Assembly (NCBI GenBank): GCA_946482335.1
Contig: CAMLRG010000012.1
Coordinates: forward strand, 1-52,398
DNA length: 52,398 nt
Source: an uncultured Duganella sp.
GTDB lineage: Bacteria; Pseudomonadota; Gammaproteobacteria; Burkholderiales; Burkholderiaceae
Direction: 5' to 3'
Made by a program: the position numbers and the translations under genes. The notes under the pieces were generated by a model. It did no database searches, had not been told where the DNA came from, and was given only the letters and a program-made list of their open reading frames with translations. Each line of letters opens with the position of its first letter. Position 1 is the first letter of the stretch. Positions 1-8,291 of the stretch are shown piece after piece.

Positions 1-2939
1 ACCAGCGCGTCGCGCCGCACCGCGCCCGGCACCAGGCGCACATCGTTGACGATGCCGCGCGCATTCCACACCGGTTCCGCGCCCATCATGGCCAGGGCGA
101 AGGCCACCATCACGCCTTCATCGCGGACCGCGTCGGAGGCCCATAGCAGGATGCCTTCGCTGCCCGCCTCAGAGCGCTCGCGCGCCGCTGCCTTGGCGGC
201 CAGGCTCGCGCCCATCTGGTAGCCGATACGGGTCGGCAGGATGTCGCCGTCGACGGCGTGGAAGTTGCGCCCGGTCGGCAGCGCTTCGGGTGAGCGCAAG
301 GGGTCATTGCCTTTGCCCGGCTCGATGAAGCGGCCGTCGAGACCGGCCAGCAGCGCGCGCATTTCATTGTGCGGCGACGCGGCGAGCTTGCGCGCAACTT
401 CGGGATCGTCGATTCCGCCCTTCTTCATCGATTCCAGCATCAGGGCGATGGCGTCGGGCTGCCATGGCCGCCCGAAGATATGCAAGCCGTGCGGCAAGAA
501 TTTCTCTTGCAGCTTGGTCAGGTAGTGCCCCACCTCGTGCGCCAGCAAATCGTCGTCGGCCGCGTCGAATCCGATGCCGCGCACTGCCAGCACGTCGGCC
601 ATCGACGCTTCCAGCTCCGCCTTCAGGTTCAACGCCGCCACCCGCTCCCGCATCAATTGCGCGGCTTTGGCTTTCAGCGAATCCGAGCTGGCGGCTTCGT
701 AGCTCTCCACCACCTGGCGCAGCGACAGCAGCTCGTCGTACAACGGTGTCGATGCCAACGGCGGCGTCAGGTGGTCGACCATCACCGCCAGGCCGCGGCG
801 CTTGGCTTGCGTGCCCTCGCCCACGCCATCGACGATGTAGGGATAAATGCCGGGCAAGTCGCCCGCGATCAGGCTGGGGAAGTCGTCGCCAGCCAGGCCG
901 ACCGCCTTGCCGGGCAAGAATTCGTAAGTGGAATGGCGCCCCACGTGCACCAGCGCGTCGGCCTTGAAGCGGTCGCGCAGCCAATGATAAAAGGCGAGGT
1001 ACTGGTGCGGTGGCGGCACGCTGGTATTCGCATGCAGCAATTCCTCGTCCACTTCCCAGCCGCGCGGCGGCTGCGGGCCGATGAACACGTTGCCGAACAC
1101 CACGCCCGGCACCAGCAGCTTGCCGCCATCGACCATGATCTTGCCGGGCGGCGCGCCCCAGCCTTTCAAGCCTTCGATGCGGTAGGCCGACAAGCGGCGC
1201 TGCAGCGGCGCCAGCGCCGCGCAACGGCGTGCCGCACGCGCTTGCAGGCAGTGCGCGTAGCCATCGGCCAGCGCGGCCAGGTCGCGGATCGCCGCCGCGC
1301 GCTGCGGATGGTCGGCGCCTTCCACCAGGTGCTGCAATTCCTTGATCACCACTTCGGCCTGCTTGCGGCCCAGCGCCCACTCGCCGGCGGCCTCGGCCTC
1401 CAGCACGTCGGCGTGCAGGCGGCCCAGCAGGCCGCTGCTCATCTCGCCTTGCACGCGCGGCGTCAGCGTGCCGAACCAACTGGCGTAATCGGCCGCGCTG
1501 ACGCTGTTGACCGCGCCGGCCAGCTCGCGCAAGGCGCCGCGGTCTTCCGGCAGGTTGACGCCATGCGCCATAATGCGCTCCAGCAGCGCTTCCGGCGTGG
1601 CCGGCAACTCCCCCACCGTGTAGCCGGCGTCCTTCAGCGCGTGCAGCATGTCGAACAGCGAGGCCGGCACGTCCAGGTTGTCGGCGCCGATGTTCTGGCG
1701 CCCCGGCGGATGGTTGTAGTAGACCAGCGCCACCCGCTTGTTGCGGTTGGCCTTGGCGCGCAATGCCAACCAGCGTTCGATGCGGGCGGCCAGCCGCTCG
1801 GCTTCCGCGCCCAGCACCACCGGCGGACGGTTTTCGATGCCGGTCAGCTGGTCGCGCTGCGGCGCGCCCAGGGCCGCCACCACGATCGGCTGGCCCACGC
1901 CCTGCATTTCCGGCAGCGCCACCCGGTATTGCACCGAGTCGGGCGGCAAGCCGTCCGGCGACAGCCGCCACTGCATGGCGCTGCGGTCGGACAGCCGGAC
2001 CGCCTTGAACAGCGGAATGTCGAGCCGCTTGAACGCTTCGCTGACCGCTTCCCTTCCTTCGGCGGCGCCCACCACGAAATCCTGCAGCACCACCAGGGCG
2101 GCCGGCACGGCGGGTGCGATCAGTTCCGGCAAACGCTCCAGCGCCTCGCGCGAGGCGCCGCCCCAGCGCGGCAGCACTTGCAGGCATTGCTGGCCGGTGC
2201 GTTCGATCTGCCGGCACAGCGCGTCGGGCACGATGCCATCCATATTCGACAAGTCCAGCACCACCACGGTTGGCCGCGCCGTCATGCCCAGTTGCGCGGC
2301 CCGGCCCCAGGCGTCGGCATCGTGCAGTTCGCGCTGGCCGGCGCGCAGGCGCAGCGCCGGTTCCGGCTGCGGCTCGGCCAGCGGGCGCGCCGGGTCCAGC
2401 AAGTGGGCGAACAGCGCCGCCGTGTTGTCGCGGCCACCGGCCTGCCATACCTGGCGCGCCGCCAGCCAATGTCCAGCCGCCGGCAGCGCACGCGCCGTCT
2501 CCAGTGCTGCGGCGGGCGGCTGCTCCGTCGACAGCTGGCGCAAGGTCTCCGGCGCCAAGCCGCGCAGGCTGCCGTGCCGGCCGCGCGACATCAGGCTGAG
2601 CGCCGCCTCGCCGTTCATCGCCAGCACCGTCGCTTGCGGGCGCGCATGGCGCGGCAGGGCTTCCTTCAGGCGCCGTGCCGGGTCGCCGAACAGCGATACC
2701 GCCAGGATGCCGTCGGCCTGGGCCAGCCATTGTGCGGCCTGGCGCTCGTCGGCCGCCATCCACTGCGCCGCCGTGCGCAGCACGATGCGATCATGGGGAT
2801 GGCTGGCCAGGTGGCGGTGGGCGGCCGCAATCGCCACGGGGGCGGCGCGTTCGGTCACGATGGCGAACAGCACGGCGGCGTTGGCGCGCGCGCAAGCGAA
2901 CACGCAGAGCAGGACCGCGACGGTCCGGGCAAGGGTCAT
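1..2939 (-). CDS. cobN: CobN-like cobaltochelatase subunit with N-terminal signal-like sequence (3' end outside window)
   Basis: About 979 codons are visible; the C-terminal part lies beyond the left edge. Family CobN inserts cobalt into (hydrogeno)byrinate diamide or acts as a related metallo-tetrapyrrole chelatase. Visible landmarks in one uninterrupted frame are VYYNHPPG...NIGADNLDVP (positions about 1720-1660), VHVGRHSTYEFLPGKAVG (about 950-900), GIYPYIVDGVGEGTQAKRR (about 850-795), GRNFHAVDGDILPT (about 265-225) and MMGAEPVWNARG near the left edge. The protein starts with a short charged stretch and a hydrophobic run ending in ACARANA, resembling a Sec signal, which is unusual for cytoplasmic CobN. 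The loop usually written HGxxEWLPGK reads HSTYEFLPGK. The start was chosen because translation from it runs directly into the hydrophobic leader. It lies just downstream of a cobalamin riboswitch, so expression should fall when B12 is plentiful. A heme- or cobamide-dechelating relative remains possible. Confidence 0.9.
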   Translation of the reverse strand, partial: MTLARTVAVLLCVFACARANAAVLFAIVTERAAPVAIAAAHRHLASHPHDRIVLRTAAQWMAADERQAAQWLAQADGILAVSLFGDPARRLKEALPRHARPQATVLAMNGEAALSLMSRGRHGSLRGLAPETLRQLSTEQPPAAALETARALPAAGHWLAARQVWQAGGRDNTAALFAHLLDPARPLAEPQPEPALRLRAGQRELHDADAWGRAAQLGMTARPTVVVLDLSNMDGIVPDALCRQIERTGQQCLQVLPRWGGASREALERLPELIAPAVPAALVVLQDFVVGAAEGREAVSEAFKRLDIPLFKAVRLSDRSAMQWRLSPDGLPPDSVQYRVALPEMQGVGQPIVVAALGAPQRDQLTGIENRPPVVLGAEAERLAARIERWLALRAKANRNKRVALVYYNHPPGRQNIGADNLDVPASLFDMLHALKDAGYTVGELPATPEALLERIMAHGVNLPEDRGALRELAGAVNSVSAADYASWFGTLTPRVQGEMSSGLLGRLHADVLEAEAAGEWALGRKQAEVVIKELQHLVEGADHPQRAAAIRDLAALADGYAHCLQARAARRCAALAPLQRRLSAYRIEGLKGWGAPPGKIMVDGGKLLVPGVVFGNVFIGPQPPRGWEVDEELLHANTSVPPPHQYLAFYHWLRDRFKADALVHVGRHSTYEFLPGKAVGLAGDDFPSLIAGDLPGIYPYIVDGVGEGTQAKRRGLAVMVDHLTPPLASTPLYDELLSLRQVVESYEAASSDSLKAKAAQLMRERVAALNLKAELEASMADVLAVRGIGFDAADDDLLAHEVGHYLTKLQEKFLPHGLHIFGRPWQPDAIALMLESMKKGGIDDPEVARKLAASPHNEMRALLAGLDGRFIEPGKGNDPLRSPEALPTGRNFHAVDGDILPTRIGYQMGASLAAKAAARERSEAGSEGILLWASDAVRDEGVMVAFALAMMGAEPVWNARGIVNDVRLVPGAVRRDAL

Positions 2940-3002
2940 GGTGGGCACAGCAGATTTATCCGAGCACGCAAAACCACACCCCGGGTTTTGCACAATCAAG
3001 CG

Positions 3003-3191
3003 TGAGTGGCCGGTCTTCTGGCTTGCCTTCTTCCTCAACTGGCCCGGCCTTCCCGTGCGCTGCACAGTGGCGTTGGTCCAGCTTCGTCCGGCTTACAGCA
3101 GCGGGGGCTGCGCCGGACTGGCGCAAGATGGCAATCTTTGCGCGGCACCGGCTTCCCGTTTCACCTCCTTACAGACTTGCAAGAAGGCACC
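3003..3191 (-). promoter_or_regulatory. Cobalamin (B12) riboswitch
   Basis: Read on the minus strand the segment contains the expected parts in order: a 5' GGTGCC, then GGGAAxxCGGTG, then GCGCAGCCCCCGCTGCTGTAA, then GCCACTGTGC, GGGAAGGC and finally the B12-box variant AAGCCAGAAGACCGGCC (rc of about 3006-3022). These are the conserved blocks of the Rfam cobalamin riboswitch class. It sits about 64 bp before the start codon of the cobN-like gene, in the right orientation. Confidence 0.93.
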
Positions 3192-3323
3192 AATCACGAA
3201 ACTGCTGGGATTTTAGCAACAAATGTTGTTGCACGGATGGGAAATCGAAAAAGGAGTGGCAAATCCGCAGCCGAAGGTATTTACTGATAAGTGCGCGTCA
3301 AAGAATGCGCTGGGAGAGTAAAC

Positions 3324-3629
3324 ATGCATAACAAGACAACGTTGCAAGTCCTGGCCGCGGCCTCGGGACTGGGGGACGAGCGCATCCAGGAATTGTGGGA
3401 AGGGGCCGACATGTACGCCCGCGCCCAGGCTGGCAACCCCGATTCGCCGCGCTACCAGAAAGTGCTGCATGAGCGCATGGTGGCGATGGTGGCGCGCGAA
3501 GTGGCCAAGCGCCAGCCGGCGCCGGGCGAACCGTGGCAGTTGTCGGATGCCCACCTGGGCCAGATTGAGGTGTCGCTGTCAGATGCGCTGAAAGCGTTCG
3601 GCAGCCACGGGGGCCACGCGATGCATTAA
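3324..3629 (+). CDS. Small conserved-type hypothetical protein (101 aa)
   Basis: I do not recognise this protein. It begins MHNKTTLQVLAAASGLG and ends with GSHGGHAMH; it has no signal peptide, no membrane segment and no cysteine, and looks alpha-helical and soluble. The start at 3324 follows a GGGAGA Shine-Dalgarno at the right distance; an in-frame ATG 33 bp upstream lacks one. It is divergent from the cobN-like gene, and the riboswitch lies between the two starts but is oriented away from it, so there is no reason to link it to B12. Confidence 0.7.
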   Translation: MHNKTTLQVLAAASGLGDERIQELWEGADMYARAQAGNPDSPRYQKVLHERMVAMVAREVAKRQPAPGEPWQLSDAHLGQIEVSLSDALKAFGSHGGHAMH

Positions 3630-3704
3630 CGCGGCATAGCCTGCCAGGCACGCTGCGCACAGAAATTCCACGACGTCCAACTGCGGAGTTACAATGCGGC
3701 AACT

Positions 3705-3962
3705 ATGAACCGCGCTCCGATCCAGTGCCGTCCCCAATGCGGCGCCTGTTGTACGGCGCCTGCGATTGCCAGCCCGATCCCCGGCATGCCCGATGGGAAG
3801 CCGGCTGGCGTGCCCTGCATCCAGCTGGACGAGCAGCGCCGCTGCAAGCTGTATGGTTCGCCCGAGCGCCCGCAAGTGTGCATGGATTACGCCGCCGACG
3901 AATCGATGTGCGGCATGTCGCGCGAGCAAGCGATGCGCTGGCTGGGGTGGCCTAAAGGGTAG
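3705..3962 (+). CDS. YkgJ-family cysteine cluster protein, copy 1
   Basis: An 85-residue protein with the YkgJ/CxxCxxCC-type arrangement: C8, C12, C15 and C16 (CRPQCGACC) followed by spaced cysteines in [21 protein letters not shown] and MCGMSRE. The family is annotated as a putative zinc- or iron-chelating domain; no enzymatic role is established. Full length for the short version of the family. The next gene is a clear paralogue 14 bp downstream in the same direction, sharing the [13 protein letters not shown] stretch, so this is a tandem duplication, probably cotranscribed. Confidence 0.85.
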   Translation: MNRAPIQCRPQCGACCTAPAIASPIPGMPDGKPAGVPCIQLDEQRRCKLYGSPERPQVCMDYAADESMCGMSREQAMRWLGWPKG

Positions 3963-3976
3963 AATATCGGCCCATC

Positions 3977-4276
3977 ATGAGTTTCCAATGCCGCCCCGCC
4001 TGTGGCGCCTGCTGCACAGCGCCCTCGATCACCTCCCCCATACCCGGCATGCCCGACGGTAAGCCGGCGGGGGTGCGCTGTGTGCAACTGGGCGACGATC
4101 AGCGTTGCAAGATTTTCGGCCGCCCCGAGCGGCCGGCCTTTTGCGCGGGCTTGCAGCCGTCGGCGGAAATGTGTGGTGGGACGCGCGAGCAAGCGATGCA
4201 GTGGCTTACTGCGCTGGAACGCGCTACCGCACCGGAACTGCCGCTCTCAAACCGGCAAATCGGTGTCAGACCCTGA
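3977..4276 (+). CDS. YkgJ-family cysteine cluster protein, copy 2, with repeat-derived C-terminus
   Basis: A 99-residue paralogue of the preceding gene with the same CRPACGACC opening, [12 protein letters not shown] core and downstream cysteines ([25 protein letters not shown]). Compared with copy 1 it has an extra C-terminal tail of about 20 residues. The last residues (roughly NRQIGVRP) and the stop codon lie inside a palindromic element beginning at 4249, so the natural end of the gene appears to have been replaced by inserted repeat sequence. The start ATG at 3977 is supported by exact alignment with copy 1 from MxxxxCRPxCGACC onward. Confidence 0.82.
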   Translation: MSFQCRPACGACCTAPSITSPIPGMPDGKPAGVRCVQLGDDQRCKIFGRPERPAFCAGLQPSAEMCGGTREQAMQWLTALERATAPELPLSNRQIGVRP

Positions 4277-4301
4277 GGGTCTGACACCGGTCTACCGGTT
4301 T
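4249..4301. repeat. REP-like palindromic element, copy A
   Basis: A perfect inverted repeat with 14-bp arms (4261-4274 and 4276-4289, single-base centre) is nested inside AAACCGG (4249-4255) and CCGGTTT (4295-4301). A second element of the same design, sharing AAACCGGCAAA and the GTCAG-CCCTGAGGG-CTGAC core, is found at 26455-26507. It overlaps the end of the second ykgJ gene and supplies its stop codon. Confidence 0.8.
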
Positions 4302-4318
4302 AACGCTTCCCAGCCCAC

Positions 4319-4332
4319 TGGAAACGATTCCA
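4319..4332. promoter_or_regulatory. Candidate LacI/GalR-type operator
   Basis: The 14-bp perfect palindrome TGGAAACGATTCCA with a central CG matches the general layout of LacI/GalR-family operators. It lies 17 bp before the start codon of the MFS gene, a position suited to repression. No LacI-family gene is present in the window, so the regulator would have to be encoded elsewhere. Confidence 0.4.
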
Positions 4333-4349
4333 ATGTAGAATGTTCATCC

Positions 4350-5492
4350 ATGAGCCAAGCCATCGACCGCCGCCACCGCCTGTCCACCCGCCTGACCTTC
4401 CTGACGGCGGGTCTTGCCATGTCCGCCTGGGCGCCGCTGGTGCCGTATGCGAAGGAGCGCCTGGCGCTGGCCGAGGGGCCGCTTGGCTTGCTGCTGCTCT
4501 GCCTGGGCGCCGGTTCGCTGCTGGCGATGCCGCTGACCGGTGCGCTGGCGGCGCGCTTCGGTTGCCGCGCCGTGGTGCTGTGGTCGGCCCTGGTGGTGTG
4601 CCTGGCCCTGCCCGGCCTGGCGCTGGCCGCCACCCCGCTGCAACTGGGGCTGGTGCTGTTCATCTTCGGCGCCTCGCTGGGCACCATGGACGTGGCCATG
4701 AACGTGCAGGCGGTGATCGTTGAAAAGGCCAGCGGCGGTGCCCTGATGTCCGGCTTCCACGGCATGTTCAGCGTGGGCGGCGTGGCCGGTGCCGGCGGCA
4801 TGGCCCTGCTGCTGTGGCTTGGCGCCGGGCCGCTGGGCGCCTGCCTGGCCATCGTGGCCCTGGTCGCCCTGCTGCTGTGGCGCGCCAGCCCGGACTTGCT
4901 GCATGAGCCGGAAGCGCGCGACGGCAACACCCCCACTTTCGTCATGCCCCACGGCGCCGTGATCTTCATCGGCGCCCTGTGCTTCATCGTCTTCCTGGCC
5001 GAAGGCGCCATGCTGGACTGGAGCGCCGTGTTCCTGAGCGCCGGGCGCGGCATGGAAGAGGGCCGCGCCGGCCTCGGTTACGCCGCCTTCGCCATCGCCA
5101 TGACGGCCGGCCGCCTGACCGGCGACCGCGTGGTGGGCCGCTTCGGCGCCCGCCGGGTGCTGCTGGCCGGCGGCCTGTGCGCCGCAGCCGGCTTTTTCAC
5201 CGCCGTGCTCTCGCCCACGCCGGCCGTGGCCCTGCTCGGCTTCGTCCTGGTCGGCCTGGGCGCTTCCAACATCGTGCCGATCCTGTTCACCGCCGCCGGC
5301 AACCAGCGCGCGATGCCGGCCAGCCTGGCCATTGCCGCCATCACCACCATCGGCTATGCCGGCATCCTGGCCGGCCCCGCCCTGATCGGTTTCGTCGCCC
5401 ATCTTTCCAGTCTGAACATGGCATTCGCCGTCCTGGGCGGGGCCCTGTTGCTGGTGGCCGCCAGCAGCCGCCTGGTGCGCGTCCACTCCTGA
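4350..5492 (+). CDS. MFS transporter, YbjJ-like
   Basis: A 380-residue inner-membrane protein with about 12 hydrophobic segments, including a loop GALAARFGCRAVV at the position of the MFS A-motif (TM2-3) and GRLTGDRVVGRFGARRVL in the second half (TM8-9). The stretch GTMDVAMNVQAVIVEKASGG followed by a glycine-rich FHGMFSVGG helix is typical of the YbjJ-type MFS subfamily. Substrate cannot be told from sequence. The frame is open far upstream, but the ATG at 4350 is the sensible start because upstream sequence overlaps the ykgJ gene and the palindromic repeat. A LacI-type palindrome just before the start suggests control by a sugar-responsive repressor. Confidence 0.85.
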   Translation: MSQAIDRRHRLSTRLTFLTAGLAMSAWAPLVPYAKERLALAEGPLGLLLLCLGAGSLLAMPLTGALAARFGCRAVVLWSALVVCLALPGLALAATPLQLGLVLFIFGASLGTMDVAMNVQAVIVEKASGGALMSGFHGMFSVGGVAGAGGMALLLWLGAGPLGACLAIVALVALLLWRASPDLLHEPEARDGNTPTFVMPHGAVIFIGALCFIVFLAEGAMLDWSAVFLSAGRGMEEGRAGLGYAAFAIAMTAGRLTGDRVVGRFGARRVLLAGGLCAAAGFFTAVLSPTPAVALLGFVLVGLGASNIVPILFTAAGNQRAMPASLAIAAITTIGYAGILAGPALIGFVAHLSSLNMAFAVLGGALLLVAASSRLVRVHS

Positions 5493-5628
5493 CGCAGCGC
5501 AAACCGGCGCCCCGGCAGCCGGGCTACGCTTGGCTTAATTGCGCCGTTGAGTGCGTCGGCGGCGGGCGCTCATGGTAAGCTTCGTGCCCGCGCAGCATCC
5601 CGCCACCGACACTCTTAACAAAATCACA

Positions 5629-6462
5629 ATGGACATCGTTCTCCTGCTGAAGGCTCTGATCATGGGTCTGGTCGAAGGATTCACTGAATTCCTGCCGATT
5701 TCCTCCACCGGGCATTTGATCCTGGCGGGCAGCCTGCTCGATTTCACGGGCGAGAAGATGAAGGTGTTCGAGATCGTGATCCAGGGCGGCGCCATGCTGG
5801 CCGTGATCTGGGAATACCGCCGCAAGATCGGCGAAGTGCTGGCCGGCATTTTCCATGATCCCAAGGCACAGCGTTTCGCCCTGAATATCGTGGTCGGCTT
5901 CATCCCGGCCGGCGTGCTGGCCTTCCTGTTCAACAAGAGCATCAAGGCGGTGCTGTTCCATCCGGAGCCTGTGGCGCTGGCCTTCATCATCGGCGGCTTC
6001 ATCATCCTGTGGGTGGAGCGCCGCGCGCGCCTGAACCCGGTGACGGTGCGGGTGCAGACGGTGGACGACATGAGCATCGGCGACGCGCTCAAGGTCGGCT
6101 GCGCGCAAGCCTTCGCCCTGATTCCGGGCACCAGCCGCTCCGGCGCCACCATCATTGGCGGCCTGCTGGTCGGCCTGTCGCGCAAGGCCGCCACCGAATT
6201 CTCCTTCTTCCTGGCGATCCCGACGCTGCTGTCGGCCACCTTCTATTCGCTGTGGAAGGAGCGCGCCCTGCTGTCGGCGGCCGACCTGCCGATGTTCACG
6301 GTCGGCACCGTTTCCGCCTTCGTGTCGGCCTTCCTGTGCGTACGCTGGCTGCTGCGCTACGTCAGCACCCACGGCTTCACCTTCTTCGCCTGGTACCGTA
6401 TCGTGTTCGGGGTGGTGGTCCTGGCCACCGCCTACACCGGCGTGGTGACCTGGCACGAGTGA
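5629..6462 (+). CDS. uppP: Undecaprenyl-diphosphatase UppP (BacA)
   Basis: A 277-residue polytopic membrane enzyme that dephosphorylates undecaprenyl diphosphate to recycle the lipid carrier for peptidoglycan and other wall polymers; it also confers bacitracin resistance. The N-terminus carries the (E/Q)-rich signature [14 protein letters not shown] (residues 16-29) and a second signature [10 protein letters not shown] appears in the latter half, each in a re-entrant region with catalytic glutamate, histidine and arginine. Length equals the family norm. The start [10 protein letters not shown] is placed by homology; an in-frame ATG further upstream gives an unlikely basic extension. recQ follows 8 bp downstream. 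Confidence 0.97.
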   Translation: MDIVLLLKALIMGLVEGFTEFLPISSTGHLILAGSLLDFTGEKMKVFEIVIQGGAMLAVIWEYRRKIGEVLAGIFHDPKAQRFALNIVVGFIPAGVLAFLFNKSIKAVLFHPEPVALAFIIGGFIILWVERRARLNPVTVRVQTVDDMSIGDALKVGCAQAFALIPGTSRSGATIIGGLLVGLSRKAATEFSFFLAIPTLLSATFYSLWKERALLSAADLPMFTVGTVSAFVSAFLCVRWLLRYVSTHGFTFFAWYRIVFGVVVLATAYTGVVTWHE

Positions 6463-6470
6463 CCCAAGCG

Positions 6471-8291
6471 ATGGACCAGCTAGACATCAGCCAGCGCGCC
6501 CTGCACCTGCTGCAGACCGTATTCGGCTACCCGGCCTTCCGCGGCCAGCAGGCGCAGATCGTCGAGCAAGTCGGCAATGGCGGCGACGCCCTGGTGCTGA
6601 TGCCGACCGGCGGCGGCAAGTCGCTGTGCTACCAGATCCCCGCCATGCTGCGCGATGGCGTTGGGGTGGTGGTGTCGCCCCTGATCGCACTGATGCAGGA
6701 CCAGGTCGACGCGCTGGCCGAAGTGGGCGTGCGCGCAGCCTTCCTCAATTCCACCCAGACCTACGAGGAAGCGGCGCGCATCGAACGGCTGGTGCGCACC
6801 AACCAGATCGACCTGCTCTACGTGGCGCCGGAACGCTTGCTGACGCAGCGCTGCTTCGACCTGCTGCAGGATTCGCAGATTGCGCTGTTTGCCATTGACG
6901 AGGCGCATTGCGTGTCGCAATGGGGCCACGACTTCCGCCCTGAATACATCCGCCTGTCGGTGCTGCACGAGCACTTCCCGAACGTGCCGCGCATCGCCCT
7001 GACCGCGACCGCCGACCAGCTGACGCGCGACGAGATCATCCACCGCCTGGCACTGGACGAAGCGGCGCAATTCGTGTCGTCGTTCGACCGCCCCAACATC
7101 CGCTACCAGATCGTCGAAAAGACCAACGGCCGCAAGCAGCTGCTGGACTTCATCACCGCCGAGCACGCGGGCGATTCCGGCATTGTCTACTGCCTGTCGC
7201 GCAAGAAAGTGGAAGAGACGGCCGAATTCCTGAACGAGCACGGCGTGCGCGCCCTGGCCTACCACGCCGGCATGGAGCACGCGGTGCGCGCCGACAACCA
7301 GGCGCGTTTCCTGCGCGAAGACAATATCGTGATGGTGGCCACCATTGCCTTCGGCATGGGCATCGACAAGCCGGACGTGCGCTTCGTCTGCCACCTGGAC
7401 TTGCCCAAGTCGATCGAGGGCTACTACCAGGAGACCGGCCGCGCCGGCCGCGACGGCATGCCGGCCAGCGCCTGGATGTCCTACGGCTTGCAGGACGTGG
7501 TGCTGCAGCGGCGCATGATCGACGAGTCGGAAGCCGACGAGAACTTCAAGCGCGTGCTGTCGGCCAAGCTCGACTCCATGCTGGGCCTGTGCGAAACCCT
7601 GAGCTGCCGCCGCGTGCGGCTGCTGGAATACTTCGGCGAGCCCGCCACGCCTTGCGGCAATTGCGATACCTGCCTGATCCCACCGGTGTCCTTCGACGGC
7701 ACGGTGCCGGTGCAAAAGCTGCTGTCGGCCATCTACCGCTGCGACCAGCGCTTCGCCGCCGGCCACGTGATCGACGTGCTGCGCGGCGCCGGATCGGAGC
7801 GCATCCTGACCTGGCACCACGACAAGCTGTCGGTGTACGGCATCGGCGCCGACCGCAGCGAGCAGGAATGGCGCGCCATCCTGCGCCAGGTCATTGCGCT
7901 GGGACTGGTGACCGTCGACCACGAGCAATTCAGCTCGCTCAAGCTGACCGATGCGGCGCGCCCGGTGTTGAAGGGCGGGCAGAAAGTACAGCTGCGCCAG
8001 TACCAGAAGCCGGTCAAGCAAAAGCGCAGCGCGGCGCCGAAAGGCTATGTCGAGACCGACCTCGATGGCGACGAACAGCGCATATTCGACCGCCTGCGCT
8101 CCTGGCGCATGGGCGCGGCGCGCGAGCACAGCGTGCCGGCCTATGTGATCTTCAACGATGCCACCCTGCGCGAAATCGCCAAGGTGAAGCCGGCCACGCT
8201 GGGCGAAATGCGCGGCATTTCCGGCGTCGGCGAGAAGAAGCTGGTCTCGTATGGCGACGAAATCGTCAGGCTGATCGCCGGCCTGACCTGA
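6471..8291 (+). CDS. recQ: ATP-dependent DNA helicase RecQ
   Basis: A 606-residue 3'-5' DNA helicase acting in recombination repair and fork processing. Order of domains: RecA-like lobe 1 with Walker A TGGGKS (46-51) and DEAH (143-146) in IDEAHCVSQWGHDFRPEY; lobe 2 with motif VI QETGRAGRDG; the RecQ zinc-binding region with cysteines in LCETLSC...TPCGNCDTC; a winged-helix RQC domain; and a C-terminal HRDC domain ending LGEMRGISGVGEKKL. All key residues are present. It begins 8 bp after uppP and is probably cotranscribed. Its last 26 bp overlap the end of the convergent PEP-CTERM gene. Confidence 0.98.
   Translation: MDQLDISQRALHLLQTVFGYPAFRGQQAQIVEQVGNGGDALVLMPTGGGKSLCYQIPAMLRDGVGVVVSPLIALMQDQVDALAEVGVRAAFLNSTQTYEEAARIERLVRTNQIDLLYVAPERLLTQRCFDLLQDSQIALFAIDEAHCVSQWGHDFRPEYIRLSVLHEHFPNVPRIALTATADQLTRDEIIHRLALDEAAQFVSSFDRPNIRYQIVEKTNGRKQLLDFITAEHAGDSGIVYCLSRKKVEETAEFLNEHGVRALAYHAGMEHAVRADNQARFLREDNIVMVATIAFGMGIDKPDVRFVCHLDLPKSIEGYYQETGRAGRDGMPASAWMSYGLQDVVLQRRMIDESEADENFKRVLSAKLDSMLGLCETLSCRRVRLLEYFGEPATPCGNCDTCLIPPVSFDGTVPVQKLLSAIYRCDQRFAAGHVIDVLRGAGSERILTWHHDKLSVYGIGADRSEQEWRAILRQVIALGLVTVDHEQFSSLKLTDAARPVLKGGQKVQLRQYQKPVKQKRSAAPKGYVETDLDGDEQRIFDRLRSWRMGAAREHSVPAYVIFNDATLREIAKVKPATLGEMRGISGVGEKKLVSYGDEIVRLIAGLT

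Noticed and set aside
364..2763. A 799-codon minus-strand ORF inside the cobN-like gene
   Set aside because: Alternate frame of the cobN-like gene; it lacks all CobN motifs, which are found in another minus-strand frame.
4002..4349. Upstream extension of the MFS gene to a start near 4002
   Set aside because: It would overlap the second ykgJ gene and read through the palindrome; the ATG at 4350 begins the first recognisable MFS residues.
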